Below are positions 33,282 through 42,252 of a DNA stretch of 64,000 nt, piece by piece (position 1 is the stretch's first letter; every line of letters begins with the position of its first letter). The DNA lies in NCBI RefSeq assembly GCF_947492645.1, contig NZ_CANLMZ010000004.1, forward strand, positions 62,001-126,000, read 5' to 3'. This DNA comes from an uncultured Pontibacter sp. (lineage in GTDB: Bacteria > Bacteroidota > Bacteroidia > Cytophagales > Hymenobacteraceae). A program made the position numbers and the translations under genes. The notes beneath the pieces were generated by a model, which saw only the letters and a list, made by a program, of their open reading frames with translations, ran no database searches and was not told where the DNA came from.

Positions 33282-34436
33282 TTACTCAGCACTTAGCTGC
33301 GGCTGTTGATGAAAACCATACATATCTTCCCGGAACTGGACTTGCTCGAATTCATCTACCCAGGCAGTAAAATATACAATGCGCAATGGCAGCGGGTTTT
33401 TAACTTTAAGGTAGTGGTTAGGTTTGTTCTGGTTCCAGAGGGCTTTTACTTTTTCCGGAGTGTAGCCAGAGCCCTTTTCAAGTATAAAATCAGCTAACTC
33501 AAAAGGCTTTTCCAACCTGATGCAGCCATGGCTGAACGCCCGGTTAGGGTAATCAAATAGTTTTTTCTCTGGCGTGTCGTGCATGTATTGCGGCAGCTTA
33601 TTGGCGTACAAAAACTTTACATGGCCCAGTTCGTTTTGCTTTCCGGCCAGTTGGTAAATGCGGTAAACATAATTTGAGGCATCTATACTTTGCCAGTTTA
33701 CGCGCCAGGGGTTTACACGTACCCAACCAGTTGCGCTTTGCTTTTCGAGCACCATTCTCTTCCGGGCCAGGTAACCGGGGTTTCTGCGTAACAAAGGCAC
33801 AATCTCATTAACGGCTATCGACTTCGGAATGTACCAGTATGGATAAAGCACCAGCATGTCCAGTTCGCTTAAGATAGGATACGTTTTTAGCCCGGGTTTA
33901 CCAACAATTACCCGCATCTGCAACACAGTTTTACCGCTGTCTACTACCTGTAGCGTATAATCGGGCAGGTTGATAACAATATAGGGTTGCGGAGCTGCAA
34001 GATAGGAGCTATCCCAGAGCGAGAGGTTGTGCTGCAGCTGCCAAAGGCGTTGCGTTAGCGGCACGTTTAGGGTAACTACTGTATTTGGCCCAACCACGCC
34101 ATCAGGGGCAAGGCCATGCCTGGCCTGAAAACGACGTACAGCCTTCTCAAGTGCGGAAGTATACACGCCTTGTAAACCAGCATTTTCAAGGGGCAGATCT
34201 CCAGTAAGCACCAGGTTTTCCTGTAGGGCCGTTACATGTTTGCTGGTATCGCCGGGCTTTAGCAGTAAGTCAACAGGAAACGTATTCCAGGCATTGGCCT
34301 CTACCATAGTTTGGTAAGTTGTGATAGCAGCCGCCAACCTGTCTTTCACGTATGGTTTTGCCGCATCCGTTATTTGCTGCGCACCTGCTACTGTAGCTAT
34401 CAATGTATAAAGTAGTAAGTACAGTAAACGTAACAT
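33282..34436 (-). CDS. L,D-transpeptidase (YcbB-like) cell wall cross-linking enzyme
   Basis: A 384-residue exported protein: signal peptide ending AGAQ, a peptidoglycan-binding domain (about 60-120, VRRFQARHGLAPDGVVGPNT), and a YkuD catalytic domain (about 160-330) with the catalytic motif AFSHGCIRLEKP (Cys nucleophile). It makes 3-3 cross-links in peptidoglycan. The arrangement resembles LdtD/YcbB of proteobacteria. ATG at 34436 fits the signal peptide; upstream ATG at 34478 does not. Confidence 0.9.
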   Translation of the reverse strand: MLRLLYLLLYTLIATVAGAQQITDAAKPYVKDRLAAAITTYQTMVEANAWNTFPVDLLLKPGDTSKHVTALQENLVLTGDLPLENAGLQGVYTSALEKAVRRFQARHGLAPDGVVGPNTVVTLNVPLTQRLWQLQHNLSLWDSSYLAAPQPYIVINLPDYTLQVVDSGKTVLQMRVIVGKPGLKTYPILSELDMLVLYPYWYIPKSIAVNEIVPLLRRNPGYLARKRMVLEKQSATGWVRVNPWRVNWQSIDASNYVYRIYQLAGKQNELGHVKFLYANKLPQYMHDTPEKKLFDYPNRAFSHGCIRLEKPFELADFILEKGSGYTPEKVKALWNQNKPNHYLKVKNPLPLRIVYFTAWVDEFEQVQFREDMYGFHQQPQLSAE

Positions 34437-34584
34437 AATGATCTTGTGCGTGTAACCTTCTCTTTTGTACGTGAGCAAGTAGTTCGTGGCACGTTACCGG
34501 TTTATTATTTTGATACAAAACTCAGGATGTACTGCTAAGGAGGCATAGAAACAAAAGGACTGCTTTTTCTTTTAATTAGTTTTG

Positions 34585-34592
34585 TAGGTTTG
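34585..34592 (+). promoter_or_regulatory. -7 promoter box deciding the start of the 296-aa lipoprotein
   Basis: TAGGTTTG, exact to TAnnTTTG. Transcription would begin near 34597, between the two in-frame ATGs (34594 and 34612), so 34612 is the usable start. Confidence 0.45.
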
Positions 34593-34611
34593 TATGATAA
34601 TCAGATACCCG

Positions 34612-35502
34612 ATGCCAAAATACTTTTTACTTTTTTGTTTGCTCTGCTCAGGTATAGCCATAGGTTTAAGCGGCTGCTCCAGCCAGGGCACGAACTTAAC
34701 CTCTGCCCAATCGCAACAAAAGGATTATAACATACTTCAGGAGTATTTCAACGCGGCCTGGGCAATGGATACGCTTTGGGACGACGGCCTGGCTGAAGTT
34801 GCTATATATGATGCTAGCAGAACGGTTTACAACAAAGTGCGCCACTTCGATTATACTATAATTACCGTGAAAGAGGACTTCAATAAAGCACACAATGTTA
34901 AAACAGACGACTACACCCGTGATGATCTATTCCCGGTGATGAAGGTGAACGAGTTTGCCCGCATTGAAACAGACAACTACCCGTACCATTACCTTACTTC
35001 CGTGTTTGTGCACCGTAGCCGGCCGTGGGCGCTGCATAAGCTAACCGCCTCGTCGCAGGAGTGGTGTGGCAACACGTTTAAAAGTATAACCGATGCGTCT
35101 TCCGTTTTCCGGCAGCACTTTAATTCATACTTTGATGGGCAGGGTGAGGGTAGCCGGGAGTTACCAAAGAATATTTTAATTGAAGACCAGCTGCCTTACA
35201 CGTTGCGCGCGCTTCGCTTCTCTGATACTCTGCAATTTGAGGCAAATGTGCTGGAACTGCAACAGACAAACAAAGCCAGCGAACCTCTAATTTACAAAGC
35301 CCATATAGCAAGTATAAAAACACAGGTAAACGGCAAGCCGGCATGGCAGGTAAAGGTGCAGTTAGATAAGGATAAACAGAATATTTATACGTTTGATGCC
35401 CGTTACCCAAACCACTTGCTGCAGCAGCAAACCTGGGATGGCCGCACGCTTCAACTTAAAAAGATCAGCCGTTACGCCTACTGGGAGAACCCCGAAATTT
35501 AA
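34612..35502 (+). CDS. uncharacterised lipoprotein (sometimes mis-annotated as Maf)
   Basis: A 296-residue protein with signal peptide and lipobox LSGC, then about 270 residues with DYNILQEYFNAAWAMDTLWDDG and PYTLRALRFSDTLQFEANVLE. A family of this start in Bacteroidota is often named septum formation inhibitor Maf; I see no Maf motif, so that name is not supported. It may be a surface or periplasmic esterase-free structural protein; the function is unknown. ATG at 34612 is preferred from the promoter. Confidence 0.75.
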   Translation: MPKYFLLFCLLCSGIAIGLSGCSSQGTNLTSAQSQQKDYNILQEYFNAAWAMDTLWDDGLAEVAIYDASRTVYNKVRHFDYTIITVKEDFNKAHNVKTDDYTRDDLFPVMKVNEFARIETDNYPYHYLTSVFVHRSRPWALHKLTASSQEWCGNTFKSITDASSVFRQHFNSYFDGQGEGSRELPKNILIEDQLPYTLRALRFSDTLQFEANVLELQQTNKASEPLIYKAHIASIKTQVNGKPAWQVKVQLDKDKQNIYTFDARYPNHLLQQQTWDGRTLQLKKISRYAYWENPEI

Positions 35503-35557
35503 CTTTGATTTATACTTCCTCGTTCTTTAGCTAAAACAAACATAAAAATACAAAAGC

Positions 35558-36241
35558 ATGCCTGCCACCATAGATAAGAGTACACTTGCCTTTTTAGCCG
35601 ATCTTACCCAAAACAATACCCGCGAGTGGTTTAACGAACACAAGAAACGCTACGAAGAGGCCCGAAAAAATTATATCGGTTTCCTGGACGAGATGCTGGA
35701 GCACATGCAGGTTTTCGAACCTGTTGCCCTCAACCAAAGTGGCAAAGACCTCGTGTTCCGGATATACCGCGATGTACGCTTCTCTAATGATAAGCGGCCT
35801 TACAAAGACCATTTCGGTGCCTATGTTGCAGAGGGAGGGCGTAAATCCATCAACCCGGGCTATTACTTGCACCTGGCAGGCAACAACAATTCTTTTGTGG
35901 CAGGTGGCCTTTGGATGCCCCCTGCCGAGCAACTAAAAGCCGTGCGCCAGGAAATAGATTATAACCTGAATGAGTTTAAAAGTATAGTCGAGGCCGCAGA
36001 CTTTAAAAAGCGTTTTGGAAATTTGAATGGTGAGCAGCTTAAAACCACGCCAAAGGGCTATGATAAAGAGAACCCCGCTATAGGATACCTGCGCTTTAAA
36101 AGCTGGAACGCCACCATGCCGATTAGCGACAAAGTTGTTTTGAGTGCTGGCTTTATGGATGTGGTGATAGATGCCATGAAAGCCCTCAAGCCCCTGAATG
36201 ATTTCCTGATGCAGCCCCTGAAAGATATGGGGGAAGAGTAA
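35558..36241 (+). CDS. DUF2461 domain-containing protein (TIGR02453)
   Basis: A 227-residue cytoplasmic protein of TIGR02453/DUF2461: LAFLADLTQNNTREWFNEHK, FRIYRDVRFSNDKRPYKDHF, GGLWMPPAEQLKAVRQEIDY. Full length. The family is widespread with no known role. Monocistronic; about 80 bp beyond its stop comes the convergent gene at 36322. Confidence 0.9.
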   Translation: MPATIDKSTLAFLADLTQNNTREWFNEHKKRYEEARKNYIGFLDEMLEHMQVFEPVALNQSGKDLVFRIYRDVRFSNDKRPYKDHFGAYVAEGGRKSINPGYYLHLAGNNNSFVAGGLWMPPAEQLKAVRQEIDYNLNEFKSIVEAADFKKRFGNLNGEQLKTTPKGYDKENPAIGYLRFKSWNATMPISDKVVLSAGFMDVVIDAMKALKPLNDFLMQPLKDMGEE

Positions 36242-36321
36242 AGTATGATGTGGTTTAACGGATTTGTATTGAGCTTGCAACTTATAAGCAAATCAACAGC
36301 TACAAAGTATAACTGGATTCG

Positions 36322-37119
36322 CTAAACCGGCTTTTCATCCAAAGCCATGGCCTCCAGCATGTGCGCTAGTATGGGTTCGCATTTTTCGTGGCAGGCAGGG
36401 TAAAAATGTCCATGCTTCCAAAAGTCGGATTTAGGCGATAAACCCCACCAAAACTCTGCCATAGCCAAAGGCTGCATGTTGTGCTGAAACGCGTAGTGCA
36501 GCAACTTTGGGGCTGCACACTCGCCGGCTCCGGCAGGAGGGTTGCTGTTACCCCGAAAAATCTCACGCAGACTTTTTACTACACCAGCCTGGTTCAGGAA
36601 ATTGTACTGGTCAAATAATTTAGCTTGTAAAGCAATCGAGTTCTTTCTGCGTAGCTCCAGAAGCAGGTCAATCTTCGCTAAATTTTCATCAGACGTAAGC
36701 GCTCCAAGGGCTTTAATCTCGTGGTTAATGCGTGATAGTTCTGTCATGCCAATGTTCAGGAAGCTGCCTGCTGTAAGCCCGTCAAAAACGGGCGGAACAA
36801 ATTTTGCATGGTGGTAGCCACCTGCTAGTTTGCCAGAAAATGCAGCCAGGTATCCTACTTCATTTTGCTGCGTTCTTACTACCAGCACACCAAACATTTT
36901 CCCGATTACTGCTCCTGCCTGTCCCGGGGTAAGGCCAAAGTTGTGCTCCCAATCGTTTTGCTCCGTTAGGTATTGCTGCAGTTCAGCTACTGCGCGTAAA
37001 CTAAGTGGGTGCGGCTCGTATTTAAAGGGATAAGTAAACTTATCTGGTAACGTGTATGCCCTAAGTGCTTCGCCAAATGGAACAAAGAATTGATGCCCGG
37101 GGGGTACTGTAGATGTCAA
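36322..37119 (-). CDS. N-terminal domain of a large RluA-type pseudouridine synthase, catalytic domain absent
   Basis: A 265-residue protein matching the N-terminal extension of about 550-residue RluA-like pseudouridine synthases: GGYHHAKFVPPVFDGL, PAGAGECAAPKLLHYAFQHN, AEFWWGLSPKSDFWKHGHFY and PACHEKCEPILAHML. In those proteins the RluA catalytic domain follows straight after the last motif. Here the reading frame stops at once, and the 80 bp to the next gene contains no such domain. Either a stand-alone version or a truncation. The N-terminal Cys motifs are kept. The -7 box at 37145 suggests it is expressed. Confidence 0.8.
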   Translation of the reverse strand: MTSTVPPGHQFFVPFGEALRAYTLPDKFTYPFKYEPHPLSLRAVAELQQYLTEQNDWEHNFGLTPGQAGAVIGKMFGVLVVRTQQNEVGYLAAFSGKLAGGYHHAKFVPPVFDGLTAGSFLNIGMTELSRINHEIKALGALTSDENLAKIDLLLELRRKNSIALQAKLFDQYNFLNQAGVVKSLREIFRGNSNPPAGAGECAAPKLLHYAFQHNMQPLAMAEFWWGLSPKSDFWKHGHFYPACHEKCEPILAHMLEAMALDEKPV

Positions 37120-37144
37120 TTGTGTGGGTAGTTACTATGCGCAG

Positions 37145-37152
37145 CAAAACTA
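37145..37152 (-). promoter_or_regulatory. -7 promoter box for the RluA-like N-terminal domain gene
   Basis: TAGTTTTG on the reverse strand, exact to TAnnTTTG, 26 bp before the ATG at 37119. The -33 box is poor. Confidence 0.4.
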
Positions 37153-37312
37153 CGCATTAATAAGCTATAGTTGAACAATCAAGTTGCTATGGCGCGCAAA
37201 ATTATTATTCGGCCTGTGTTATTTTAAGTATAGTTTGATTTTGCCTCAAGCACACAGGCTACAAAATGTACTGCTAAAGAATGTAAGGGATTTGCCAACA
37301 ACACAGCATCGG

Positions 37313-38644
37313 CTATGCTTTTAGATTACTGTGCTTTCTGCGCTGGCGATACAAGTATAGCTCTACCATCACCCACAGAAAAACAAGCATATACTCTAGT
37401 GTTACCAACAAAAGATCCTCTTTATAAGGCGTGTGCTGGTAAGTGGCGTAGGTAAGTATGGCTAAACCCGACCATACCACAGCGTACCTGAACTGGCTTA
37501 GAACCGTAAGGGCCAGCACCGTGCTGATATACCAGGGATGCACGGTTGTAGCCAGGAACAGGTAAATGGTAAGGGCCACCGCCATATAGCCAGCAAGCCT
37601 CCGCACCGAGCCGATGTTTTTAACAGAAGCCAGGGCAAGAATACTCACCAACACTACCCACGAGAGCAATGGCCCGATAACAGCAATCTGGTTGTAGCCG
37701 GTAAGTATAAAGCCAAACCAGCGCAGCAGGTAGTAAATGCTGGCATTAAACTCAAACTGCTGAAAGTACAGGTCGATGCTTTGCCATATGTTTTGCAGTA
37801 ACTGCAGGCTTACCAGCGGGTAAAATAGTAGAACCAGCGTTAGTGCCATAGCAGCAGCAAGCACCGTAAACTTAAGCACCCCAAGCTTTCGGAACAGGAA
37901 GGGCAGAAACATGAGCGGAAGCAGCTTGGTGCCTATGGCCAGCCCTAGTGCCACTCCCGTTATGAGTACACGCTGGTACAAAAGCTGGTACAGGGCCACC
38001 AGCAGGAAAAAGATCATCAGCGCTTCAAAGTGCAGGTTGCCGGTAAGCTCTAAGATAACGAGTGGGTTCAGGGCGTACAGCAGCAGGTGCTTTTCAGGTA
38101 AGGCCATTTTGCGTAACAGGCGCAACAGCAGCAGTATACTTCCAAATTCGGCAAGTATAAGTATAAGCCGCATCACCACCACGCTACCGGTTATACTTGC
38201 AAGAGATAACTTAACAGAAAGCCAGAACACCGCTTGTGCCACCGGTGGGTAAACACTAAAGTAATGCTGTGAATTTAAGTTTTGGTAAAGTGCCTCTGTT
38301 ATGCCGGCAAGCTGTGGCGCATCTGGTTTCACAAAAAAAGAAGGCAACTGCGCGTACGGGTTTATACCTGCGGCCAGCAAGCGCCCATCCCACACAAACC
38401 TGAAATAATCATCAGAAAGGGCAGGCGTTGCCATAAGAAACAACAGCCTGAAAAACATGGCAGCAGCTATGCCATGCCACACACTAAACCTATGGTTAAT
38501 TACATACAGGTAAGCGGCAAACACAAAGGCATACAGCAGCAAAAGCTGCGTAAAGGCTATACGCGGCGTAGCATAAGCCAATGCCAGGTAAGCCACAGCC
38601 GAAAGGGCAAGTAACGTATAAGCAGCTATATTGCTTTTCGTCAT
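37313..38644 (-). CDS. GT-C type mannosyltransferase-like membrane glycosyltransferase (GT87/DUF2029-like)
   Basis: A 443-residue protein with about twelve membrane segments. The first extracytoplasmic loop has the acidic motif PALSDDYFRFVWDGRLLAAGINPYAQ, typical of GT-C enzymes that use polyprenyl-phosphate sugars. Third gene of the glycosyltransferase operon, 9 nt after the previous gene. It probably attaches sugar on the outer face of the inner membrane, using the product of a DPM-like enzyme such as that at 40211-40906. Confidence 0.82.
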   Translation of the reverse strand: MTKSNIAAYTLLALSAVAYLALAYATPRIAFTQLLLLYAFVFAAYLYVINHRFSVWHGIAAAMFFRLLFLMATPALSDDYFRFVWDGRLLAAGINPYAQLPSFFVKPDAPQLAGITEALYQNLNSQHYFSVYPPVAQAVFWLSVKLSLASITGSVVVMRLILILAEFGSILLLLRLLRKMALPEKHLLLYALNPLVILELTGNLHFEALMIFFLLVALYQLLYQRVLITGVALGLAIGTKLLPLMFLPFLFRKLGVLKFTVLAAAMALTLVLLFYPLVSLQLLQNIWQSIDLYFQQFEFNASIYYLLRWFGFILTGYNQIAVIGPLLSWVVLVSILALASVKNIGSVRRLAGYMAVALTIYLFLATTVHPWYISTVLALTVLSQFRYAVVWSGLAILTYATYQHTPYKEDLLLVTLEYMLVFLWVMVELYLYRQRRKHSNLKA

Positions 38645-38653
38645 AAAACGTGT

Positions 38654-40132
38654 TTAAGCGCGTCTGTTATGGTAAAGGGAATAGAAAAATACAGCGCCAA
38701 ACCCGATTACCAGCATCACATGGAAAGGCAGCAAACCATAGTCCCCAAGCCAGAAGGCCAGCACAATGCCAGCCGCAAAGTATAAAGTAAGCAAACCCTC
38801 CAGTACTGTTAAAAGGCTTATACTTTGCATAAAGTATGCTTGTTTCCGCCACGAGTCGCGGGCATGCAAAAGGTTATACTTTGGGGTGCGGATAAAAGGA
38901 GTTTTTATTCCCAGCAAGCCTTCTGCAACGGCCATGCTGTTGTGCAGCGATAAACCCATGGAAATACACAGGAACAGGAAAAAATCCGGAACAAAGCGTT
39001 TGGTGGTTTTCCAGGCTTGCCGGCTTTGCTGGTAAAGAGCTGTCCAGTAAAAGGCAATCAAGGCAACCAAGCTTAGCAGCAACACAGACCCGAATTTGAA
39101 GAGCAGGGCCAGCTGCGGGTTATTATCTTTTATAAACAGCATGGGTATACTTAGTACCGCCGTCAGCAGCACGCAAATAAACACCATGCTGTTTAGCAGG
39201 TGGAAGGTAGCATGCAGCTTAGTGGGTAGCGGCACCCGCGACTGCAGCACATGGGCCAGGTGTTTGCGTGCTGTCTCGGCTGCCCCCTTGGTCCAGCGGA
39301 ACTGCTGCGACTTTAGCGCACCCATGGCGGCAGGCAACTCGGCAGGGGCATCCACATCCTCTAAAAAAATAAACTGCCAGCCTTTTAGCTGTGCCCGGTA
39401 GCTCAGGTCCAGGTCTTCGGTAAGGGTATCGGCTTGCCAGCCGCCGGCATCCTCTATGCAGGCTTTGCGCCATACGCCGGCTGTTCCGTTAAAATTAATA
39501 AAATGCCCACCGCTGTTTCGGCCAACCTGCTCTACAGTAAAATGTGCATCCAAGCCAAAAGCCTGCAGGCGGGTAAGCAAAGAGTAGCTTTTGTTCAGGT
39601 GCCCCCAGCGCGTTTGCACTACCCCAACCTTATCGTGGCTAAACGAAACGATGGTGCGTTTGAGAAAGTCGGGGTGTGGCAGGAAATCAGCGTCGAAAAT
39701 GGCGATATATTCCCCGGTAGCCGTTTGCATTCCGTATTGCAGGGCTCCGGCTTTAAACCCTTCGCGGTCTGCCCTTCTGATGTGCTGGATGTTGAGGTCC
39801 GGGTACTGTAGCAGTTTTGCCTGTATGATGGCCGTAGTTTCGTCAGTAGAATCGTCGAGGACCTGGATTTGTAGCTGTTGGGGTGGATAATCAAGTGCGG
39901 CGATTGCCTCAATCAGGCGTTCTGCCACATAACGCTCGTTATAAAGGGGCAGCTGCACCGTAACAGCAGGCCATACTTCAGCGCTTTGGGTTTTACGCGG
40001 ACTCCCTGCAGCAGGCTTCTTTTCTTTGCGCCAGTAAAGTATCGTCAGGTGCAGTTGGGCCATACTATAACAAAAAATAAAAGCAAGGCAGAGGCTGTAT
40101 ACTCCAATCGTCATTGCTTCTGGTATGTTCAT
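38654..40132 (-). CDS. cellulose synthase-like family 2 glycosyltransferase
   Basis: A 492-residue inner-membrane processive GT2: TM near 10-30, GT-A core about 55-300 with PLYNERYVAERLIEAI, DDSTDETT, DADF (DxD), TEDLDLSYRAQ and QQFRW (QxxRW), then four to five membrane segments. It is of the glucomannan-synthase/CESA_CaSu_A2 type. No cellulose accessory genes are near, so the polymer is unlikely to be cellulose; likely an envelope glycan or glycolipid. Middle gene of the operon. Confidence 0.88.
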   Translation of the reverse strand: MNIPEAMTIGVYSLCLAFIFCYSMAQLHLTILYWRKEKKPAAGSPRKTQSAEVWPAVTVQLPLYNERYVAERLIEAIAALDYPPQQLQIQVLDDSTDETTAIIQAKLLQYPDLNIQHIRRADREGFKAGALQYGMQTATGEYIAIFDADFLPHPDFLKRTIVSFSHDKVGVVQTRWGHLNKSYSLLTRLQAFGLDAHFTVEQVGRNSGGHFINFNGTAGVWRKACIEDAGGWQADTLTEDLDLSYRAQLKGWQFIFLEDVDAPAELPAAMGALKSQQFRWTKGAAETARKHLAHVLQSRVPLPTKLHATFHLLNSMVFICVLLTAVLSIPMLFIKDNNPQLALLFKFGSVLLLSLVALIAFYWTALYQQSRQAWKTTKRFVPDFFLFLCISMGLSLHNSMAVAEGLLGIKTPFIRTPKYNLLHARDSWRKQAYFMQSISLLTVLEGLLTLYFAAGIVLAFWLGDYGLLPFHVMLVIGFGAVFFYSLYHNRRA

Positions 40133-40210
40133 AGTTGCTGTGCCTTTTAAACGTTACGCTGATGTTGTGCATGCTTTTGGCAAAGGGCAGGGGAGGGAGC
40201 CCGTGCTAAA

Positions 40211-40906
40211 TCAGAATAATACTTTAAATATCGTGAATATAATTTTATACCCGGCCATTACACTTCCTTTAACGGTGCCTGATACTTTGGAAAAACCAAT
40301 GCGCTTACGGTAAGTTACGGGAACTTCGGTATAAGGCACTTTGTGTTTGGCAGCTTTGGCCTGCATTTCAACGGTCCAGCCGTAGGTGCGGTCGCGCATG
40401 TCCAGTTGCAGCAGAGTGGGCAGCTTAATGGCTCTGAACGGTCCTAAGTCTGTGAAACGAGCACCGTATAGCCACCTGAGCAAGGTTGTAGCCAGCCAGT
40501 TCCCGAATATCTGTTGCGGCATCATGGAGCCAGCCTCCCGGTTTCCCAGGGCCCTTGACCCAATTACCATCTCTGCGCGGCCATCTAACAAAGGTTGTAC
40601 GATAGCAGGCAGCTCCCCGGGGTAGTCAGAATAATCGCCATCCAGGAAAACGATAATATCGGGGCGTATCGCCTCGGGCTTAGCCGCAGCATAGGCTATG
40701 CCTTTTAAACAGGCGTTGCCATAACCGGGTTGTGGCTCGTGCAGCACGGTGGCACCCGCAGCGGCAGCTTCAGCGGCGGTAGCGTCCGTAGAGTTGTTGT
40801 TAACCACAATCACCTCTGCCACAAAGGCATCAGGAATATCCCTGATTACTTTAGCTATAGATTTTTCTTCGTTAAAAGCAGGTATGATAACGTGTATGAG
40901 CGGCAT
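40211..40906 (-). CDS. family 2 glycosyltransferase, dolichyl/polyprenyl-phosphate mannose synthase-like
   Basis: A 231-residue cytosolic GT2 without membrane segments: VIIPAFNEEKSIAKVIRDIP, VVNNNSTDATAAEA, FLDGDYSDYPGELP and GPFRAIKLPTLLQL. This is the DPM_DPG-synthase_like group, often making a polyprenyl-P-sugar from UDP- or GDP-sugar. First gene of the operon, 78 nt before the next. TIGR04283, another small GT2 family linked to arsenosugars, is an alternative; I do not see its specific motifs. Confidence 0.85.
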   Translation of the reverse strand: MPLIHVIIPAFNEEKSIAKVIRDIPDAFVAEVIVVNNNSTDATAAEAAAAGATVLHEPQPGYGNACLKGIAYAAAKPEAIRPDIIVFLDGDYSDYPGELPAIVQPLLDGRAEMVIGSRALGNREAGSMMPQQIFGNWLATTLLRWLYGARFTDLGPFRAIKLPTLLQLDMRDRTYGWTVEMQAKAAKHKVPYTEVPVTYRKRIGFSKVSGTVKGSVMAGYKIIFTIFKVLF

Positions 40907-41043
40907 AGGTGCGTAAGGGTGTGCACAAATATCTCTAAATTCTTTTTTTTAAGCTAAAAGTGACCTTTTTCTTTGGTGGATTGGTTGGTTTAAATCTAAC
41001 TTGCAGACGAACTTTTTATTGCAGAATTGGTTTTTTATAGGAG

Positions 41044-41544
41044 ATGAATGTGAACCTGATTATGAGTGGAGAAGCAATAAAGGTAGGCGATAAAGCTCCG
41101 GACTTTGAACTGACAAGGCAAGATGGAGGCTTTTTTCGGTTGCAGGACATGCGGGGAGAGAAAAACGTGGTATTGTACTTTTATCCTAAAGACAGTACCA
41201 CAGGATGCACAAAGCAGGCATGCGAATTCAGGAACCAATACGAAGTTTTTAAAGAGTATGGTGCTGAGGTAGTAGGTATCAGCTCAGACAGCGTGGAGTC
41301 GCATAAGCGCTTTGAACGTGTGCACCACCTGCCGTTTGTGCTGCTTAGCGATGAGGGCGGGCGCATACGCAGTATGTACGGCGTGCCCCGCAGGTTGGGT
41401 ATTTTGCCTGGCCGCGTTACGTATATCATCGATAAGAAGGGTATTGTGCGTTACATTTTTAATTCGCTCTCCAAACCGCTGGAGCATGTTAAAACAGCCA
41501 TTGATGTGCTGGTTGAGTTAAACAAAGAGTATCAGCACGTTTAA
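41044..41544 (+). CDS. peroxiredoxin, Bcp/PrxQ type
   Basis: A 166-residue thiol peroxidase: KVGDKAPDFELTRQDGG, and STTGCTKQACEFRNQY with peroxidatic Cys55 and resolving Cys60 (Cp-X4-Cr, the atypical 2-Cys PrxQ layout), VVGISSDSVESHKRF and PGRVTYIIDKKGIVRYIF. It reduces H2O2 and organic peroxides using thioredoxin. A second in-frame ATG at 41062 (MSGEAIKVG) is equally possible as start. A bidirectional terminator follows. Confidence 0.93.
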   Translation: MNVNLIMSGEAIKVGDKAPDFELTRQDGGFFRLQDMRGEKNVVLYFYPKDSTTGCTKQACEFRNQYEVFKEYGAEVVGISSDSVESHKRFERVHHLPFVLLSDEGGRIRSMYGVPRRLGILPGRVTYIIDKKGIVRYIFNSLSKPLEHVKTAIDVLVELNKEYQHV

Positions 41545-41552
41545 GGTGATGA

Positions 41553-41592
41553 AAACAAGAGAGGCAGCTTTTAGAAGCTGCCTCTCTTGTTT
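41553..41592. terminator. bidirectional terminator between convergent genes
   Basis: AAACAAGAGAGGCAGCTT and its exact reverse complement, separated by four bases (TTAG). 18-bp perfect arms, GC core, A/T ends. Confidence 0.9.
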
Positions 41593-41600
41593 AAAAGCTG

Positions 41601-42188
41601 TTACAGTTGCAGGTGCTTGCCACCATAGAAATCTACTTTAATGAAGCCATCAGTTTTATTAAACAGTATCTGCTTCACTTTGCCTTTGTTATCGTTGTCA
41701 TTGCCCGGCACGTTTACCTCAAACACGTTCGCGTATACCTTATTATTAACTGTTAGCGAAGGGTGTGTAGGATTCTGCTCATCTATCTCGTAAACGCCAA
41801 GCCCATCTACTAGCAAGTGCACCTTTAGGTCTGCTGGCTTTCTAAGTATAGATACTGCCAGACCGGGCATTTTTCTGGCTACATCCTGTATAACGGAGCT
41901 TGCCTGCGTGTCCATTTGCTCAATGCATTTATCCTCAAATGAATAACCATCTCCTGGAACAGTTGCTGAGTGAAGTTGCGTGCGAACAAACTTTATAGTA
42001 GCGTTAACTTCGTTTGTAAACCTGATGGTGTCTGGTTTGCCATCCGAAGGAACAGGGTTCACATAGGCCAGCCAGTTAGTGTCTTCGAGCGTAAGTTGTG
42101 CTGTAGTAGGTGTCTCGCAGTTTTCGCAGGAGGTAAGCAATGCAAGGCCTGCAACAAATGGCATGAAGTTTTTAAGGGTTAATTTCAT
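41601..42188 (-). CDS. hypothetical lipoprotein
   Basis: A 195-residue protein with signal and lipobox LLTSC (Cys21) followed by another Cys (SCENCETP). The mature part is mixed alpha/beta with EDKCIEQMDTQASSVIQDVARKM. I recognise no family. Its stop is 9 nt from the shared terminator. Probably surface-exposed or periplasmic. Confidence 0.7.
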   Translation of the reverse strand: MKLTLKNFMPFVAGLALLTSCENCETPTTAQLTLEDTNWLAYVNPVPSDGKPDTIRFTNEVNATIKFVRTQLHSATVPGDGYSFEDKCIEQMDTQASSVIQDVARKMPGLAVSILRKPADLKVHLLVDGLGVYEIDEQNPTHPSLTVNNKVYANVFEVNVPGNDNDNKGKVKQILFNKTDGFIKVDFYGGKHLQL

Positions 42189-42252
42189 AAGGGTAATATG
42201 CGTAGTTGTAAAATTTAAGCAGAGTTATTATTTATGATCAAGCATATGGTGT

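Noticed and set aside
34480..34500. TGGCACG at about 34486 as a second sigma-54 promoter
   Set aside because: No TTGC at the correct distance.
34612..35502. Name Maf for the lipoprotein
   Set aside because: No Maf motif or nucleotide-binding signature; the protein is a lipoprotein.
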